64,000 bases of DNA, taken from Hypericum androsaemum (lineage: Eukaryota; Streptophyta; Magnoliopsida; Malpighiales; Hypericaceae). The stretch is from NCBI GenBank assembly GCA_963995505.1, contig OZ023182.1, positions 5,324,707 through 5,388,706 on the forward strand, read 5' to 3'. Under the pieces are notes generated by a model. The model ran no database searches. It saw only the letters and a list, made by a program, of their open reading frames with translations, and was not told where the DNA came from. Positions 36,090 to 48,700 of this stretch are shown here, piece after piece. A program made the translations under genes and the position numbers. The first letter of the stretch is position 1. Every line of letters starts with the position of its first letter.

Positions 36090-37681
36090 ATGTAAGTCAA
36101 AGTGGAGTCTTTTTATTTCCATTTTGTTTGGCTTTACCATTTTTTGGATGTTTCCTTTTTAGGTTTCCCTTCACAGCAGCTCAGTGGCAAGAGCTTGAAC
36201 ACCAAGCACTCATCTACAAGTACATGGCCTCAGGTATTCCCATCCCACCTGACCTCATCTTCCCCATCAAGAGAAGCTGCTTGGACTCCACTTTCTCTTC
36301 AAAGCTCTTCCCTTGCCAACCTTCCCATTGTAAGAACCCCCCCTTGCATCCCATTTTCCATCATTTTGACATTGCACATTTGTAATAATATCACAAGACG
36401 TAGGAAGGAAGAAGTTAAGGGTTCGAACCCTGTTTATTGGCGTAAGAAGTTTACCTCTACAAAAAAAAAACTAACCATGTACATAATATATTGTGACCAA
36501 TAATGTAGTGGGGTGGAGCTGCTTCCAGATGGGATTGGGAAGGAAGATAGACCCAGAGCCTGGAAGATGCAGGAGAACAGATGGGAAAAAATGGAGGTGC
36601 TCTAAAGAGGCATACCCTGACTCCAAGTACTGTGAAAGGCACATGCACAGAGGCAAGAACCGTTCAAGAAAGCCTGTGGAACTTGGAACAACAACAACAA
36701 CTTCTCTCCAACCGACCAACAATGGCGGCAATACTACTACATCAAGCTCACCAAGTTCAATCACAAGAGACAACAACTCTCTTTCCCTAATGCCACCTAA
36801 CTACCAGTTCCTCTCCTCCCCTAACACCTCTTCCTCCAGGACTCTCGGGTTCGAATCCTTGGACACGTCTTCCTTGACCAACATAGATTACAGGTTTGTT
36901 CGATCGAACCCGAAAAATATTAATATTTTCCGACGGAACAAATGGTGGGAGCCCCAGTGTGTATACCATCCTCATCCTGTGCTTTATTTGGGTTTGATCT
37001 TGATTATCTTTTTTTTATAAATATATATAACTTGGAAGAAGAAACAGGAACGCGTATGGGCTAAAAGAGGAAGTCAACGAGCATGCATTCTTCTCGGAAC
37101 CCTCGGGCTCCATAGGGAACCTCTCGAGCCCTTCGGTCGACGACACGTGGCAGCTGACTCCACTGACGATGAGCTCCTCTTGCTCCTCCTCCAACTCGTT
37201 TTCCTCCAAGCAAAGAGGCGTCAACGAGTACTCCTCATACCTCCAGCTCCAAAGCCTGAGCGATCACAATAAGCTGTTCCCCCATCATCATCATCATCAT
37301 CATCAGAGCTTCGGCCTCCTGGAAAGAGCTGACAAAGAAGCTGAGCCGCAGAAGACGGTCCACCGCTTCTTCGACGAGTGGCCGCCCAAGAACAACAAGG
37401 ACTCGTGGCTCGATCTGGACGACAAGTCGTCTAGCGCGTCCGTCTCCACGACCAGGCTCTCCATTTCCATCCCCTCCTCGTCGCATGAGTTCCCCATCTT
37501 CAGTTCAAGGTCACATTACGGTAAGCATTCCTTTTTTCGTAGTGAAAAGTTAAATATATTTAATGATACTTACCATGTGACAATACTATTGAAATATTGA
37601 AATTTTCGATGACATATACTAAATCATACTTATGCTAAATCGTGTTTATGATGTGACCGTGCTAAAATTGCAGATGGTTAA
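36090..37681 (+). CDS. GRF: Growth-regulating factor (QLQ and WRC domains), start codon split by an intron
   Basis: Plant transcription factor that works with GIF co-activators to promote cell proliferation in leaves and other organs. Model: 36090-36091 (AT), 36163-36329, 36509-36893, 37048-37520, 37674-37681; 344 residues. The QLQ domain starts at residue 2 ([20 protein letters not shown]). The WRC domain follows with its nuclear signal and C-C-C-H zinc motif ([20 protein letters not shown] and [15 protein letters not shown]). The C-terminal region has Ser-, Asn- and His-rich tracts (eight His from CAT/CAC codons), [24 protein letters not shown] and LSISIPSSS, as in known GRFs. No usable ATG lies upstream in frame: exon 2 begins with G after an acceptor, and the preceding donor CTCAT|GTAAGT supplies AT, so splicing creates ATG. 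This start is inference; the rest is clear. Confidence 0.9.
36395..36470 (+). repeat. Possible truncated SINE in GRF intron 2
   Basis: The intron contains a pol III B-box-like palindrome AGGGTTCGAACCCT (about 36418-36431) followed some 30 bp later by a run of A. This resembles the 3' part of a tRNA-derived SINE. No A box or target duplication is visible, so the call is weak. Confidence 0.3.
36660..36681 (+). promoter_or_regulatory. miR396 target site in the GRF mRNA
   Basis: The sequence beginning CCGTTCAAGAAAGCCTGTGG is the conserved miR396 complementary site of GRF genes. It encodes the RSRKPVE stretch at the end of the WRC domain. miR396 pairs with a bulge and directs cleavage, restricting GRF expression to young tissue (established in several plants). 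Confidence 0.9.
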
Positions 37682-39797
37682 GGAGGTGATGGTTACTTAG
37701 AAGAAAGCGAGAGCTAGCAATATTTGTACTTGGTCATAATATTAGGGGCCACTAGCTAGTTGTTGTTGGCTCACATGTTGTTGTTTTCCCTTTTTTTTTT
37801 GAGGAATTCGTATGGATATTTATAAGTAACGTGTTAGTTTAATGGTGGGAATCTAATATCTTCATTTTGTCGATCCCCTTGTTTTGTACTAAAACGTTAG
37901 ATTCTATTAATTAATAGAAGTATTATAAGATTTGCATTTGCATGCCCGTGAGCTCATTTTACAATTCAAGTCTCGATGGAGTAGCGTAGTACTTGATGCT
38001 TGTGTTTGGGCCGATCTGAGCCCATCTTGTTATATATGCGTTATAGATATAGTGCACTCTTATTTGCCCGTATTTTTTACTCCGTCTTGTAGTTTTTGAT
38101 GTAAATATGGTATTATTTACGTTTGGTGCCCATCTTTTGTAAAGGTTGCTCATCTAATGATAAAAGTCACAACTCAACACCCTGATGGATGCCAAACTAC
38201 TCGATATCGGGACCAAATTGCTTCAACCTTTTGTTCCGTGAATTTTCTTTCTTGAAGATAATCCTTTTACAAGTCAAAAAGGTGGCAGAATGGTGGTGAA
38301 GTTGCTCAGTTAACTTAAAAGGATGAAAAAGGAAAGAGAATAAAGAGAAGAGGTTAGGTCTCAGAGAAGAGGTGTTGGGAGGATCTTTCGAGGCAGGCGG
38401 TGATTTTCCTCTAGCTTTTACTCGTTACTGACAACGCGCGGTCAAATTTTGACCACTTGTAACTTTTACAATGGAGGTGCAGTTTTTAACAAGAAAAATA
38501 TAATTACAGACTTTATTCACTCTCTTAGTTCACCCAAACTGAATACCCAATTGAAGGAAATCGGAAAGTTTCCTTCAGTAAAGACACGTTCAAGTTGAAC
38601 ACCTTTTTGACACGTCTATTTCACCGAGCCTCTCTTCGAGACAGTCTCCGGATCGTTACGTCTTTCGTGCAGGCCGAAACTAACCCGACAAGATGGTACC
38701 TTAACCTGGGCCCTTTGGTGTACGAAATCGATAACTATTTGATAATCAAGTTGAACACTAGCTAGTCGTTAAGGAGACAGCACTCCCTCATTTTCTTTTG
38801 GAAATGGCTAGGGTTTTTTGCACAGAAAAAGGAGGACCAACCCAGCCACAACTTGACGCGGATTATCAAGGGGGGGGGGGGAAACGTAAATGGACTGTGA
38901 CAAACAGAGCACTGAGCAGTATCTGCGCTGAGATTTCAGAAGGGGAGAGTGCTCTGTCTACTGGGTCCGGGAAAGAGTAAAGTGCCGAGAGACAAGACTT
39001 GGCAAAAGGTTCCCCACACACACTTACCTCTGTCAGAAATAGGACAGTCCCAGAGCCATTCGGCTAGTCCCAAACAATTTGTTTCTTTGGAAATGAGAAA
39101 AAAAAAAACACACACACACAGACACAAGAGGGTACCTTAACCTGGGCCCTTTGGTGTCAGTCATAATTCCAAGTGGGAAGAGCCTGACGCCTTCTGACAA
39201 TATCTACCAGGATATCTTCATCTTCAATCACTTTAATATTACAGGACAACAAAACCAAGGCGTTGAATTCCGAAGTATTTTTTAACACGACAAGTTACAT
39301 TACCTTTCATCGGCACAATTAGCCAAAGCAGAAGTGGTCTGTGCCGTTTCGCCTGCACTCGTGTTGTGTTCCGGTCTATTGGTTGGATGGATATATGATC
39401 ATTAAGGAGACTCCTGCAAAAAATGAGCAACATAATCTAATGTTGATTACCAGCAGAAATATGGAAAACAATTTCGTATCCGTTTACTCATCACCCTATC
39501 TTCCTCGTCAAAAGCACTGCCTCCAAAGAACTAGTAAGATCCAAAAGACAACAACGTCGGAGGACTTGGAATTATGTACAGAACCCTATTATCTTCAACT
39601 GAGCCCGGAGCGGGTAAAATGTTGATCTTTATGGTTAATGTCCGTCCTACATGATGAAATAGGCTACCCAACTCTAACCAACAATTTACATAGGACAGAA
39701 CTCTGAGGGAGCACAAGTGCCCTTCTGAACCATTACATACCAAAACCTCCCTTGTGCATGATTTGTCCATAGCCTTCAAACTGATTCAAAATTCAAG
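37682..39797. other. Intergenic region between GRF and CTR9 with a 27-bp direct repeat
   Basis: Holds the converging 3' flanks of both genes. A perfect 27-bp direct repeat, starting GGTACCTTAACCTGGGCCCT, occurs at 38695-38721 and 39131-39157. The segment between contains a run of twelve G (about 38870-38881) and ends in A-run plus CA repeats (about 39100-39120). No gene found. Confidence 0.6.
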
Positions 39798-42700
39798 TCA
39801 GTCATCATCAGGAGCAGCTTCTTCTCGTAGGTTGTCGATGTCTTTCAGCTCTTCGTCACTGTCATGCACTTCGGGAGAATTCTCTTCAACCGGTCTGGAG
39901 ATTGGTTTCTCATCTAATTGCTCATCCTCGTCAGATTCAGACCATGCCTGCTTCCTCCTTCCTGTCGAAGGTGCAGCCTCCTTTGCAGAAAATGGGGAAG
40001 AAATTATCAGCGATCAGGAAAATAGAACTAATATTTCTCAAAAAAAAAGAGAAGGAAAATAGAACTAAAATTTGTAATGCTTATTTGATGAATGAATGAC
40101 AACAATCAACAATCACAGGACCTGGTACTCATTCTGGGAATCCAAGTAACCTTGATGTGATAATCTATTTTGAATGCAAAAGGGTATCATCCTCGGAACT
40201 AATCAGCTACAGACAGAATTCTATCCATGCGTTGTAGCATGAGATCAAACTCTATTGCATGTCATAACTGTAAGTCCTTTCGAATAGTTTCCAATCCAGT
40301 CCAAGGAAGACTTATACTTTGCAATTTGAGCAGGTTCACCAAAGAACAGAGGGTGCAATGTAACTTTCAGAGGCCCAAGGAACTCAACGGAGACCACATT
40401 GAAATTTCCGATGACAACTGATAAAGAACTGCCATAGATCAATGAAAGGACTGAAAAGTAAGACGCCCATGATGACGTGCCCCTCTGGGACCAGGCATAA
40501 AGTCATTTAAGACTATAGATCATAGATGATATTGGCAGCATATCACATAGAAGATCTAGTAGGAACAGTACAGTTTATGTATCAGATGGCCTATAACAAA
40601 AATAGTTCAAAATGAACAAGAGATACCTCATCTTCTGCATCAGAGTCTTCAAGCCCAGCTGCAGCTAGAAGATCCTGGGCGTCGTCTTCTGCATTTGCAT
40701 CATCATTACTTATTTCATTTTGTGGTCTGTAACTCATGTCAGGATCTTCATATTCCTGCTCTTCATGATCATCTATCACATCAGCCTCTCCTTCTTCCAT
40801 CTCATAGTGTGACTTTGAACCCTTGTCCTTCTTTCTCCTCTTTCCACCTTTTCTCTTCCTCTTCTCACTGCGTCCACCATCCTCACCATCAATCTCAGAT
40901 CTGTCCTTACGCTTAGATGCATGGCCACTGGCCTTCCATTGCTCCTAGAGACAACAACGATTAGGGTCAAGAAACACAATGTTCCTGTTTTGAACATAAA
41001 ACACAGTATTTGTGAATGGATAACTTTTAAGATTTATGTATGAATATATTGGAAACTGAACTAGGTGCAGTCTTTCCAAAGATTAGAGCAGGGGGTGAAT
41101 CAAGAATGTAGCATAACCCGCGACGGCACCATCAATGGCACGCACCCCTCGCTCCCTTGGTGGAAGAACCAAAATATCATGATGCTCTAGGCCTGATTCT
41201 CCCCACCCTCAAAAAAAAAGCAAAGCAACTGATACACATGTGCCCAGGTTTTCTTGACTGAATTACCAAGCAACAGTCGGTAGAAATCATGATTCGATAC
41301 ACAGTGATCCCCAGTCGTGTGGATTTTTTATATATAAATAATCAAGGACCCAATATAAAATATCAAGCAACAGAGAAAATTTCTGTGCAAACATTATGAA
41401 ACAAGTACCTTCAGACGCTCAAGGTGCTGCTCCTGTTGCATCACCTGCTTTAGCATATCCTCCTGTTTTCTTCTCTCCAACTGTTCTTCCGCATGAGAAA
41501 GGGTGAGCTTACGTACCAGTACAGCTGGGACAGATTTAGCAAATATTAACAGTTATGAAAGAAGCAACAATTATAACCTGAATTTTCCACTGTTCTTCAG
41601 CAATGCGACGAGCTTCCAAGGCCTCTGCCTCGCGACGAGCTACTTCTTGTCTCTGCCGCGTCTGCTGCTCTAACTCTGCAGCTGCTTCATAATGAAGTTT
41701 GGCTGCTTCCAGTAAGTGCTTGCAGTACTCAACATGGGTGTTGATTTTTTTCTCATCGAACCCATGAATGTTGAGATTTGAGGCTGCCGATAACTGGCCA
41801 AACAAGCGAACTGCATTTTCCAGCTCATCAATGGTTGAACGAAGCTGTTGATACAGTAACAAGGGGATTAATATACCATTGAAACAAAGGAGCAGAAAAA
41901 AATATTGCAAGCCAGACTTCAGGCCAATTTCAACATGAGATCAAACAGCACAATGAGAAAATCCTGGAACAACATTTTGCTGCGTGTATGTTTCTATTCT
42001 CACTAAAACGCGAAGGTTTCAACTCTGGACAAGACTTCAAACCAATATGGATGCATCTTAACCAAAGAACCAAAGAACCAAGGAACCAATACAATGGAAA
42101 ATTAACCTCATTGGCGGTCCTTTTTTCCTTCAGTAGAGTGGATGCTGAGAATTTTTGCATGGTAACACCAGCATCAAACCTCAGAACGTAATTGGATGGT
42201 GCCAAATGGATTGCCCTCATTAGACTTTTCTTACAGTCCTGCCATTTCTCTGCCTCATAATGAGTTCGTGCCATATAGAGGAGGATTTGAGAGTCGGTAT
42301 TAAAATAGAACTTCCTCAAACAATTCTGATACTGTAGACAAAAAGACAACCGTTAATTCGTCACTACAGAAATTGCCAATGAAAAAGCAGTGTCATTCAT
42401 CTGGCTATAAACTAAACATTGAGAATTCAAACACACCATCTTCACGGCTGATGCAAAATCTCCTTGAGCAAAATAAACATGTGCCAAGTTTATCCATACA
42501 TCTGGCATCGGGACAAAAGTCTTTCCACTTCCAACTTCTTGGACCTATATCATCATAGAACAAAGGCCACTAGGATGTAAGAGAGCTCAAGAAATCCAAA
42601 TGGCAATTTGAATCAGTCACACTTACTCGTGCAAAAAGGTCTTTTGACACATTGAACTGTCCCTTCTCCGCCAAGACTATTGCAGCACCATTGGCAGCAT

Positions 42701-45700
42701 ACATATTAGCTGTATGCTGAACCAGGACCTGGAAAAACAAAGATTGAACATGAATTGGACTGCAGAAAAAACAGTTAATACGGCAAGATCGAGGAGGACC
42801 AAGATCAGATAGTTCCTCCTACTTGCGCACAAAAATTGACTCATCAACTATGACAGTTGCTCCTCTGAAACAACCATGTTTGTTGCTCCTGTCAGCTTGG
42901 TGAAATCTGTAAACTATAGATCCAAGCAAACTAGAACAATGCTGGCAATCCATCTCCATGATAAACCCTAAACAATTGTTTATTTTCAATCATTGGCCAT
43001 TCTTTCTTCCCCTTTTCTGATATATGAATGCCTGCTAGAAACTTGATCCTCCTAGTAAGAAGATGGTGCATAAGAATTTGATCCTATGGTAAACCAACAG
43101 CAGTCCAATACAGGTCAAAAGTCAAACAAACAGCCATAAGTTTCCTCGAGGCTCTGAAGTAACCTAAGATCGTGGGATGTGTCTAATGAGTAATGAGTGC
43201 CTCAATCTTAATCTCTAAGTACACATCTTATACTTTTTTCTTTGACTTTTGCAACACCAAAGCTTGTCAATGTCTTGTACTTCATTGACATCTAAGTACA
43301 CTTCTTGGTGAGGTTCATCACTGACTCGCGCTAACCTAAATGATCAATTTCTATTCTTTATTTTATGAGAGAAGATCTCAGCCAGAAATAATCCAAACAC
43401 GCAAGTACACATCTATGCAGCAAGCTATATGTCTAATTTGTGAGGGAAGAATTTTTGGACAGAGGGGGGAAGGGACAGCAGCAAAATGGAAGAAAGCATA
43501 CTTTACTGTACAGTTCCTTGGCTTTTTCTAAGTGAGTAGCTTCCAACTTGGGATTTCTCTTCTCATTGCGCATTGCTGCAAAGTAGTTCCAGTTACCCTG
43601 AAAAGTGCAGTGTGCTCTATTAGACACCCAGCGAAAGAACACAATAACTCCTGTCCACTGTAAAAACAGGTGACAATAGACAGTCGTGTATGCAATGTTA
43701 CTTCACTATACAGAGGGATTAAACGACCATGCTGACGTACCAGAGAAAGAGTAGAATAAGAGTCCTTTCCACCCGTAACTTCATTAGCAGCTCGCAAAGT
43801 TTCCTTTGCCTTGACCCAATCATCATTTTTAAGCTCCAATTCACCAAGCATGGACAGTGCATTTGGGCACTTATCATTCACTTTTAAAGCCTCATGAACC
43901 TTCGGGCAATAAGTTCCTAATGTTAGGAAAGATTTAACGTGTGCGCTGGAGCAAGAGGTTCAGAGGTAAATCTAACCAGTTCAATACTTCTTTGAAGATT
44001 ATTTCGAGCTTTTGCTATCGCTGCAAGCCTCAGATAAGCATCCTCGTAACTTGGATACTGTAGTTAAAATGCAACAGAGTTTACTGTGAATCCAATATGA
44101 TGAAGAAGGGTAAAGATAAAACCATCAAATATCCTAGGATGCCAACCAAGAGTTACCAATAATAGATGCGGATTGTAAATAAAGACGATTGCATATAATG
44201 GACATGTAAATTATGGATACTATAGCTCTTTACCTCTTCAGAATGTTGAAACATGATACAAAGATCCAGGAACCAACAACTTGTTCAGCATAAAAGGATA
44301 TTTGGTAGCACAAAAAAGAAAAAAGTAAAAGATCACAAAACTCACAACCAAAATCACAAATTTCAAGATTATGTAGCTTACACAAAACACCAGATCACAA
44401 GCCCTCCAGAAGTAAGATTTAATTAACCAGTGCATACTTAAACCAGAACAGAATTAATCCGTCAACATCTTGCTGTATTCAAGCAAGACATGCTTCTCAG
44501 ACAACAAACAGCCAGTTAATCGACTCTTACAAAAACATCGCATATGGAGCACATGTGAAGGAGGCTATATGTAGTCATTAGGACAAACTAGTATGCAGGA
44601 ACACAGGCACCACAAAGTACCTTATACAGTATTAGATGGTACAACATCGTAGCAGTTTCTGTCTGATGTAACTGCTCGAGTAATCTTGCCAGGTTAAACA
44701 GCACAGTGACTTTGTTCCACGGTACTTCAACATGTTGCCCGTCGTCCTCTAGCTTATGAAAAAATTGAATGTCCTTGCACTGTAACTCTTCACTGGTGTA
44801 GGTCTTTGCCTTACCATCAAGCAATGCCTTACCATCAAGCAAAACAAGCCATATCCCATCACCCAGTGCCTCCTTAAAAGCTTGCAGAGCAAGCTATCAA
44901 ATATCAAGACAAATTGGTTAGAATCTGAACATGGAGCCTATATGCCTGATTTAAGAGGTCACGCGTCTGATTGTGAGGTGGATGACCAATTGAAACGTAA
45001 ATTGCAGGAACGGGTTGACCAATTGAACTATAATAACAGCATTTATGAACTCTTTCTAGTAGTAACTTGAACATGAATCGCAAACAATACAATACTAACC
45101 TCAAGTTCATCCCTCTCAAAATGTATAACTCCAATGTTGTTAAGCACATCTAAGGGAACTTCTTGACCACATCTTTTCAAAAGCCCACGTGCCTGTAACA
45201 ATGATAAAGTTCAAGACATGAAGACTGCATGGTCTTTTACGAGCACTGATGGAAATTTGGAAATTAGATCTTACAGTTATGAAAGTATCCAGAGCAGCTC
45301 CTGAGTCGGATGAAATTAAAAGTTCACCAAGATCAAGAAATGCCTACAAGAATCCAAAAAGTAAAAAGTCAGAATCACAAGTTACATTATCCTGATTCCC
45401 GAGTGAATAGAATGCAGACAAAATTAAACGGTACAATTGAATAGCACCAGAAACCTTCTCAAATGATAACTAGGCCCATAAACTAGTAAGGATTAGTCCA
45501 AGGCCAACAAATTAGCATTCAGTCGTCCAAGTTGCAACTCTGACTTGTTCAAGAGACGCTCCATTTACATTGACAGAAAACATAAACTCCATGCTCGTGT
45601 AAACCTGATAAAAAATTTGCAAAGTGCCAGTTACCTGAGGATCACGTGGATCAACTTTGGTGGCTTTCCTCAAAAATTCTTGAGCCTTATCATTTTGTCC

Positions 45701-48700
45701 CAGTTGGACATGGATAAAACCAAGAACCTGCAACAACACAAATTAGGTAAGACTAGGACAAATCATCACATTCATAGATATATTGGCCGTGCACATGCAT
45801 ATGAAGCAAAAGAAACATCCAGAAGAAGCCCCTCCCCCCTTTCATCAATTGACTTACTTTCAACGTCTCACAGTTGTCAGGGTAAACTTCCAAGACCTTC
45901 TCAAAGTTTGACAGGGCATTCTTGATATCCCCAAGTTTAAGTTGTACTTGACCAAGACCTGTTAAAAGGAATAGCTATTACCTCAAACCCAGGGCAGCTA
46001 GAAAGAGCAACTAAATATTTCTGCATTTCATGACATTGGAACAAATGGAAAGGTCTGACTTTGTGCATATTTCATTTTTTTTGTTGATAAGTATGCATAT
46101 TTCATATTTGTGAGGAAATCTGGTAAGTTATGGTTCAAGAACAAAGCCAAAATGTAGTAGGCTATTCAATTTAGAATGGAAAGTTGAAATTTCAACTATG
46201 CAAAAAAGATATAAGCCAAGGATTACTGACCATAGTAAGGAAAGATGAAATCATGGGGCTTATTGATTTCCTGGATAGAAAATCGGTAGTACCTTGAGGC
46301 TGTTTCATAGTCCCCCTGCAGAAGTTTTGCAATATTGTCATGCATATTGACAGTCCCACTGAATCCAGATTGCCACAAAACTAAGCATGTATCATGCAAC
46401 ACGAAAATTCTGGAGAATTGAAAATCCAAGAGAATATATGGGGACATAGGAAGCAACTAAGGAACTTCAAGGATAAGCGGATTAAGAGCTTCGGAAAGAA
46501 CTATTCCAGCTGGAAACAATCGTCAAATACTTGTTACAGAAGACTATATATCAACTATATATCCTTAAAGCATAATCAATCCATTTCTTAAGCATATATA
46601 TCCCAGTCAACAATAATAACCATGTTAACGAATTTCATATCAGTAGTTTGACTAAGTCAGCAAACTACTGATATGAAATTCGTTAACATCAAATTCAAGA
46701 CAAGCATTCACCAAATCACACACAGTCACAGAAAAAAAAGAGAGTACCTTAACAAGATATAACTAGGCGCAGACACAAAAGAGTATCATAGACTCATAGT
46801 TAATATACAAAAGGAGCTCAAATGCAAATAATAAAAATCAACAGAGGACAAGAATATTCAGACCTTACTATGGTAGGAGCGTGCTAAATTATAGTAAGAG
46901 TGAGACTTTGTGGGTCCATGAGTGGTCACAGCAAGCGCAGTTTCAGTCAGTTGTTCAACTAGAAAATGTTGACCAGTGAAGAAAAAGTGATTTGCCAAGT
47001 AATTCAATGCCATCACACAATAGGGATATGTCTCAAAAGCCATCTGCATCTTTTCCATTCCTTTCCTTATTCCAGCAGCTGCACATATGTTGTGTACATA
47101 TTACGCGATATTCAAGGTAAATTGGTAAAATCAGATAAGTTGGGGAAATTTCTAATTACCGTCATTTGCCTGTAGGTCCAGAATTGCAAGAGCAACAAGA
47201 GCTTCAACATTCTCCGGATCTAACTAAACTTATGAGAGACGTGTGCATCAGTTAGAAACACAGAGCACAGGCAGACATAAATACAAGTCCCCTGAAGTTA
47301 CAACATGCCACACTACGTACCTGGAGAACCCTTTGGAATGCTAGACGAGCTTTCCCAAGGTGGCCCAACTTATAGTGGCAGTGACCTATGCCAAGTCTTA
47401 CAGCCCCAGGACAACGAGGATGCACTAGCAATGCCCTCTGCATTAGAGGTTTGAACGACAAATTCACCACGCAGCAGAGAAGCCCCAAAAGATATGAAAT
47501 TATTAATTACCAAAGAAAGATATGAAATTATTACTCACCAAAAAAAGATATGAAATTATTAATGTCGTGCATCCACTAATGCTTCTATAATGACAAAATG
47601 AAGTACAAAAAGGGAGGACATTTATTTATGAAATAAAAAATATAAATAAGCAAACCTTGTACAACGCCAAGGAATCATTAAAACGACCACGGTTATACTC
47701 AACGCAAGCCTGCAAAAGTATCAGCAAGTTATTGATGTAGGAAGCACCTCTAACCCAGAGTGCGTGGAGAGAATTCAGACAGCTAACTTGAAGTTGGTCT
47801 AAAACATATAAGCTACCACGTAGCTTAGGACTCTATTAAATTAGCGAATCTTCATAATTCAACACCGTTAATCTGATTTCGATGTGAAAGACCTGTCGCT
47901 GGCTAATTCACAACTAGAGCCAAAGAGTGTGAACGGTACAGTACAAGTTAACAAACACTGATTCAATGAGCAATAAAGAAGAGCTCCGGTATATAGAGAC
48001 GATGGAACCCACTATATCTTTAATAACGATTCAAATGTAAAATGTAACTTGCTCTAACTGTCTGGCCAAGTTTATAAAGCCATGGGAGGGAGCTTCAACA
48101 ATTGTGAGACATGACTGCATTAACTAAACACAATGTATATTCACGGAGATCTCCAGGACCGAATTTGACGGAAATTTTTAAAAGGTTTACAGAGAAGTCG
48201 GAAAAGTACCTGGCCCAGAAGAGCAGACACATTGTCACGATCTCCCTCGAGCACAATCCTAAATGCAGCAGAGGCCTGCTCTAACTCACCCTTAACCAGT
48301 AGCAGCTGCCCTGTACAAAATAAACACGTGTTTTCCACATAGATACATCAGCAGCACAATTTAAAGCGGGAAAAAACCGCGAGCTACAGATGGGAAGAAG
48401 GGAAGTGGACCTTTGCCAACCCAAGTAGAAGGCTCGTGCATGTCAATCCGGGAGGCCTTGTTATAGTGCTTGGTGGCCTGTATAAAGTACTCCTCCTTCT
48501 CCCTCGTCTTGGTCTCTATCTTCCCGAGGTAGCTATAATAAGCCCCTAGGGCATTCAAAATCGCAATCCGCTCATACCTAACATCCGCATAATAGTCATC
48601 GATCTCTACAAAACGAAACCACAAAAAAAAACACATAAAACCTCCGGTTAACCTAAGGCGTCATTGAGAAACCCTAATTCACTAAAACCTAGCTTCTAGG

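Noticed and set aside
35849..36385. Upstream ATG at 35849 as the GRF start, giving an unspliced 178-codon frame
   Set aside because: It would add about 100 residues of low-complexity Leu/Pro/Ile sequence from a pyrimidine-rich leader and intron, unlike any GRF, and would translate through a good donor and acceptor.
36418..36431. tRNA gene suggested by the B-box GGTTCGAACCC
   Set aside because: No cloverleaf can be drawn around it: the A box and acceptor stem are missing. At most it is a SINE fragment.
43528..43881. Retained-intron reading frames across several CTR9 exons as separate small genes
   Set aside because: They are CTR9 exons 16-17 running into introns; the spliced model uses them in phase.
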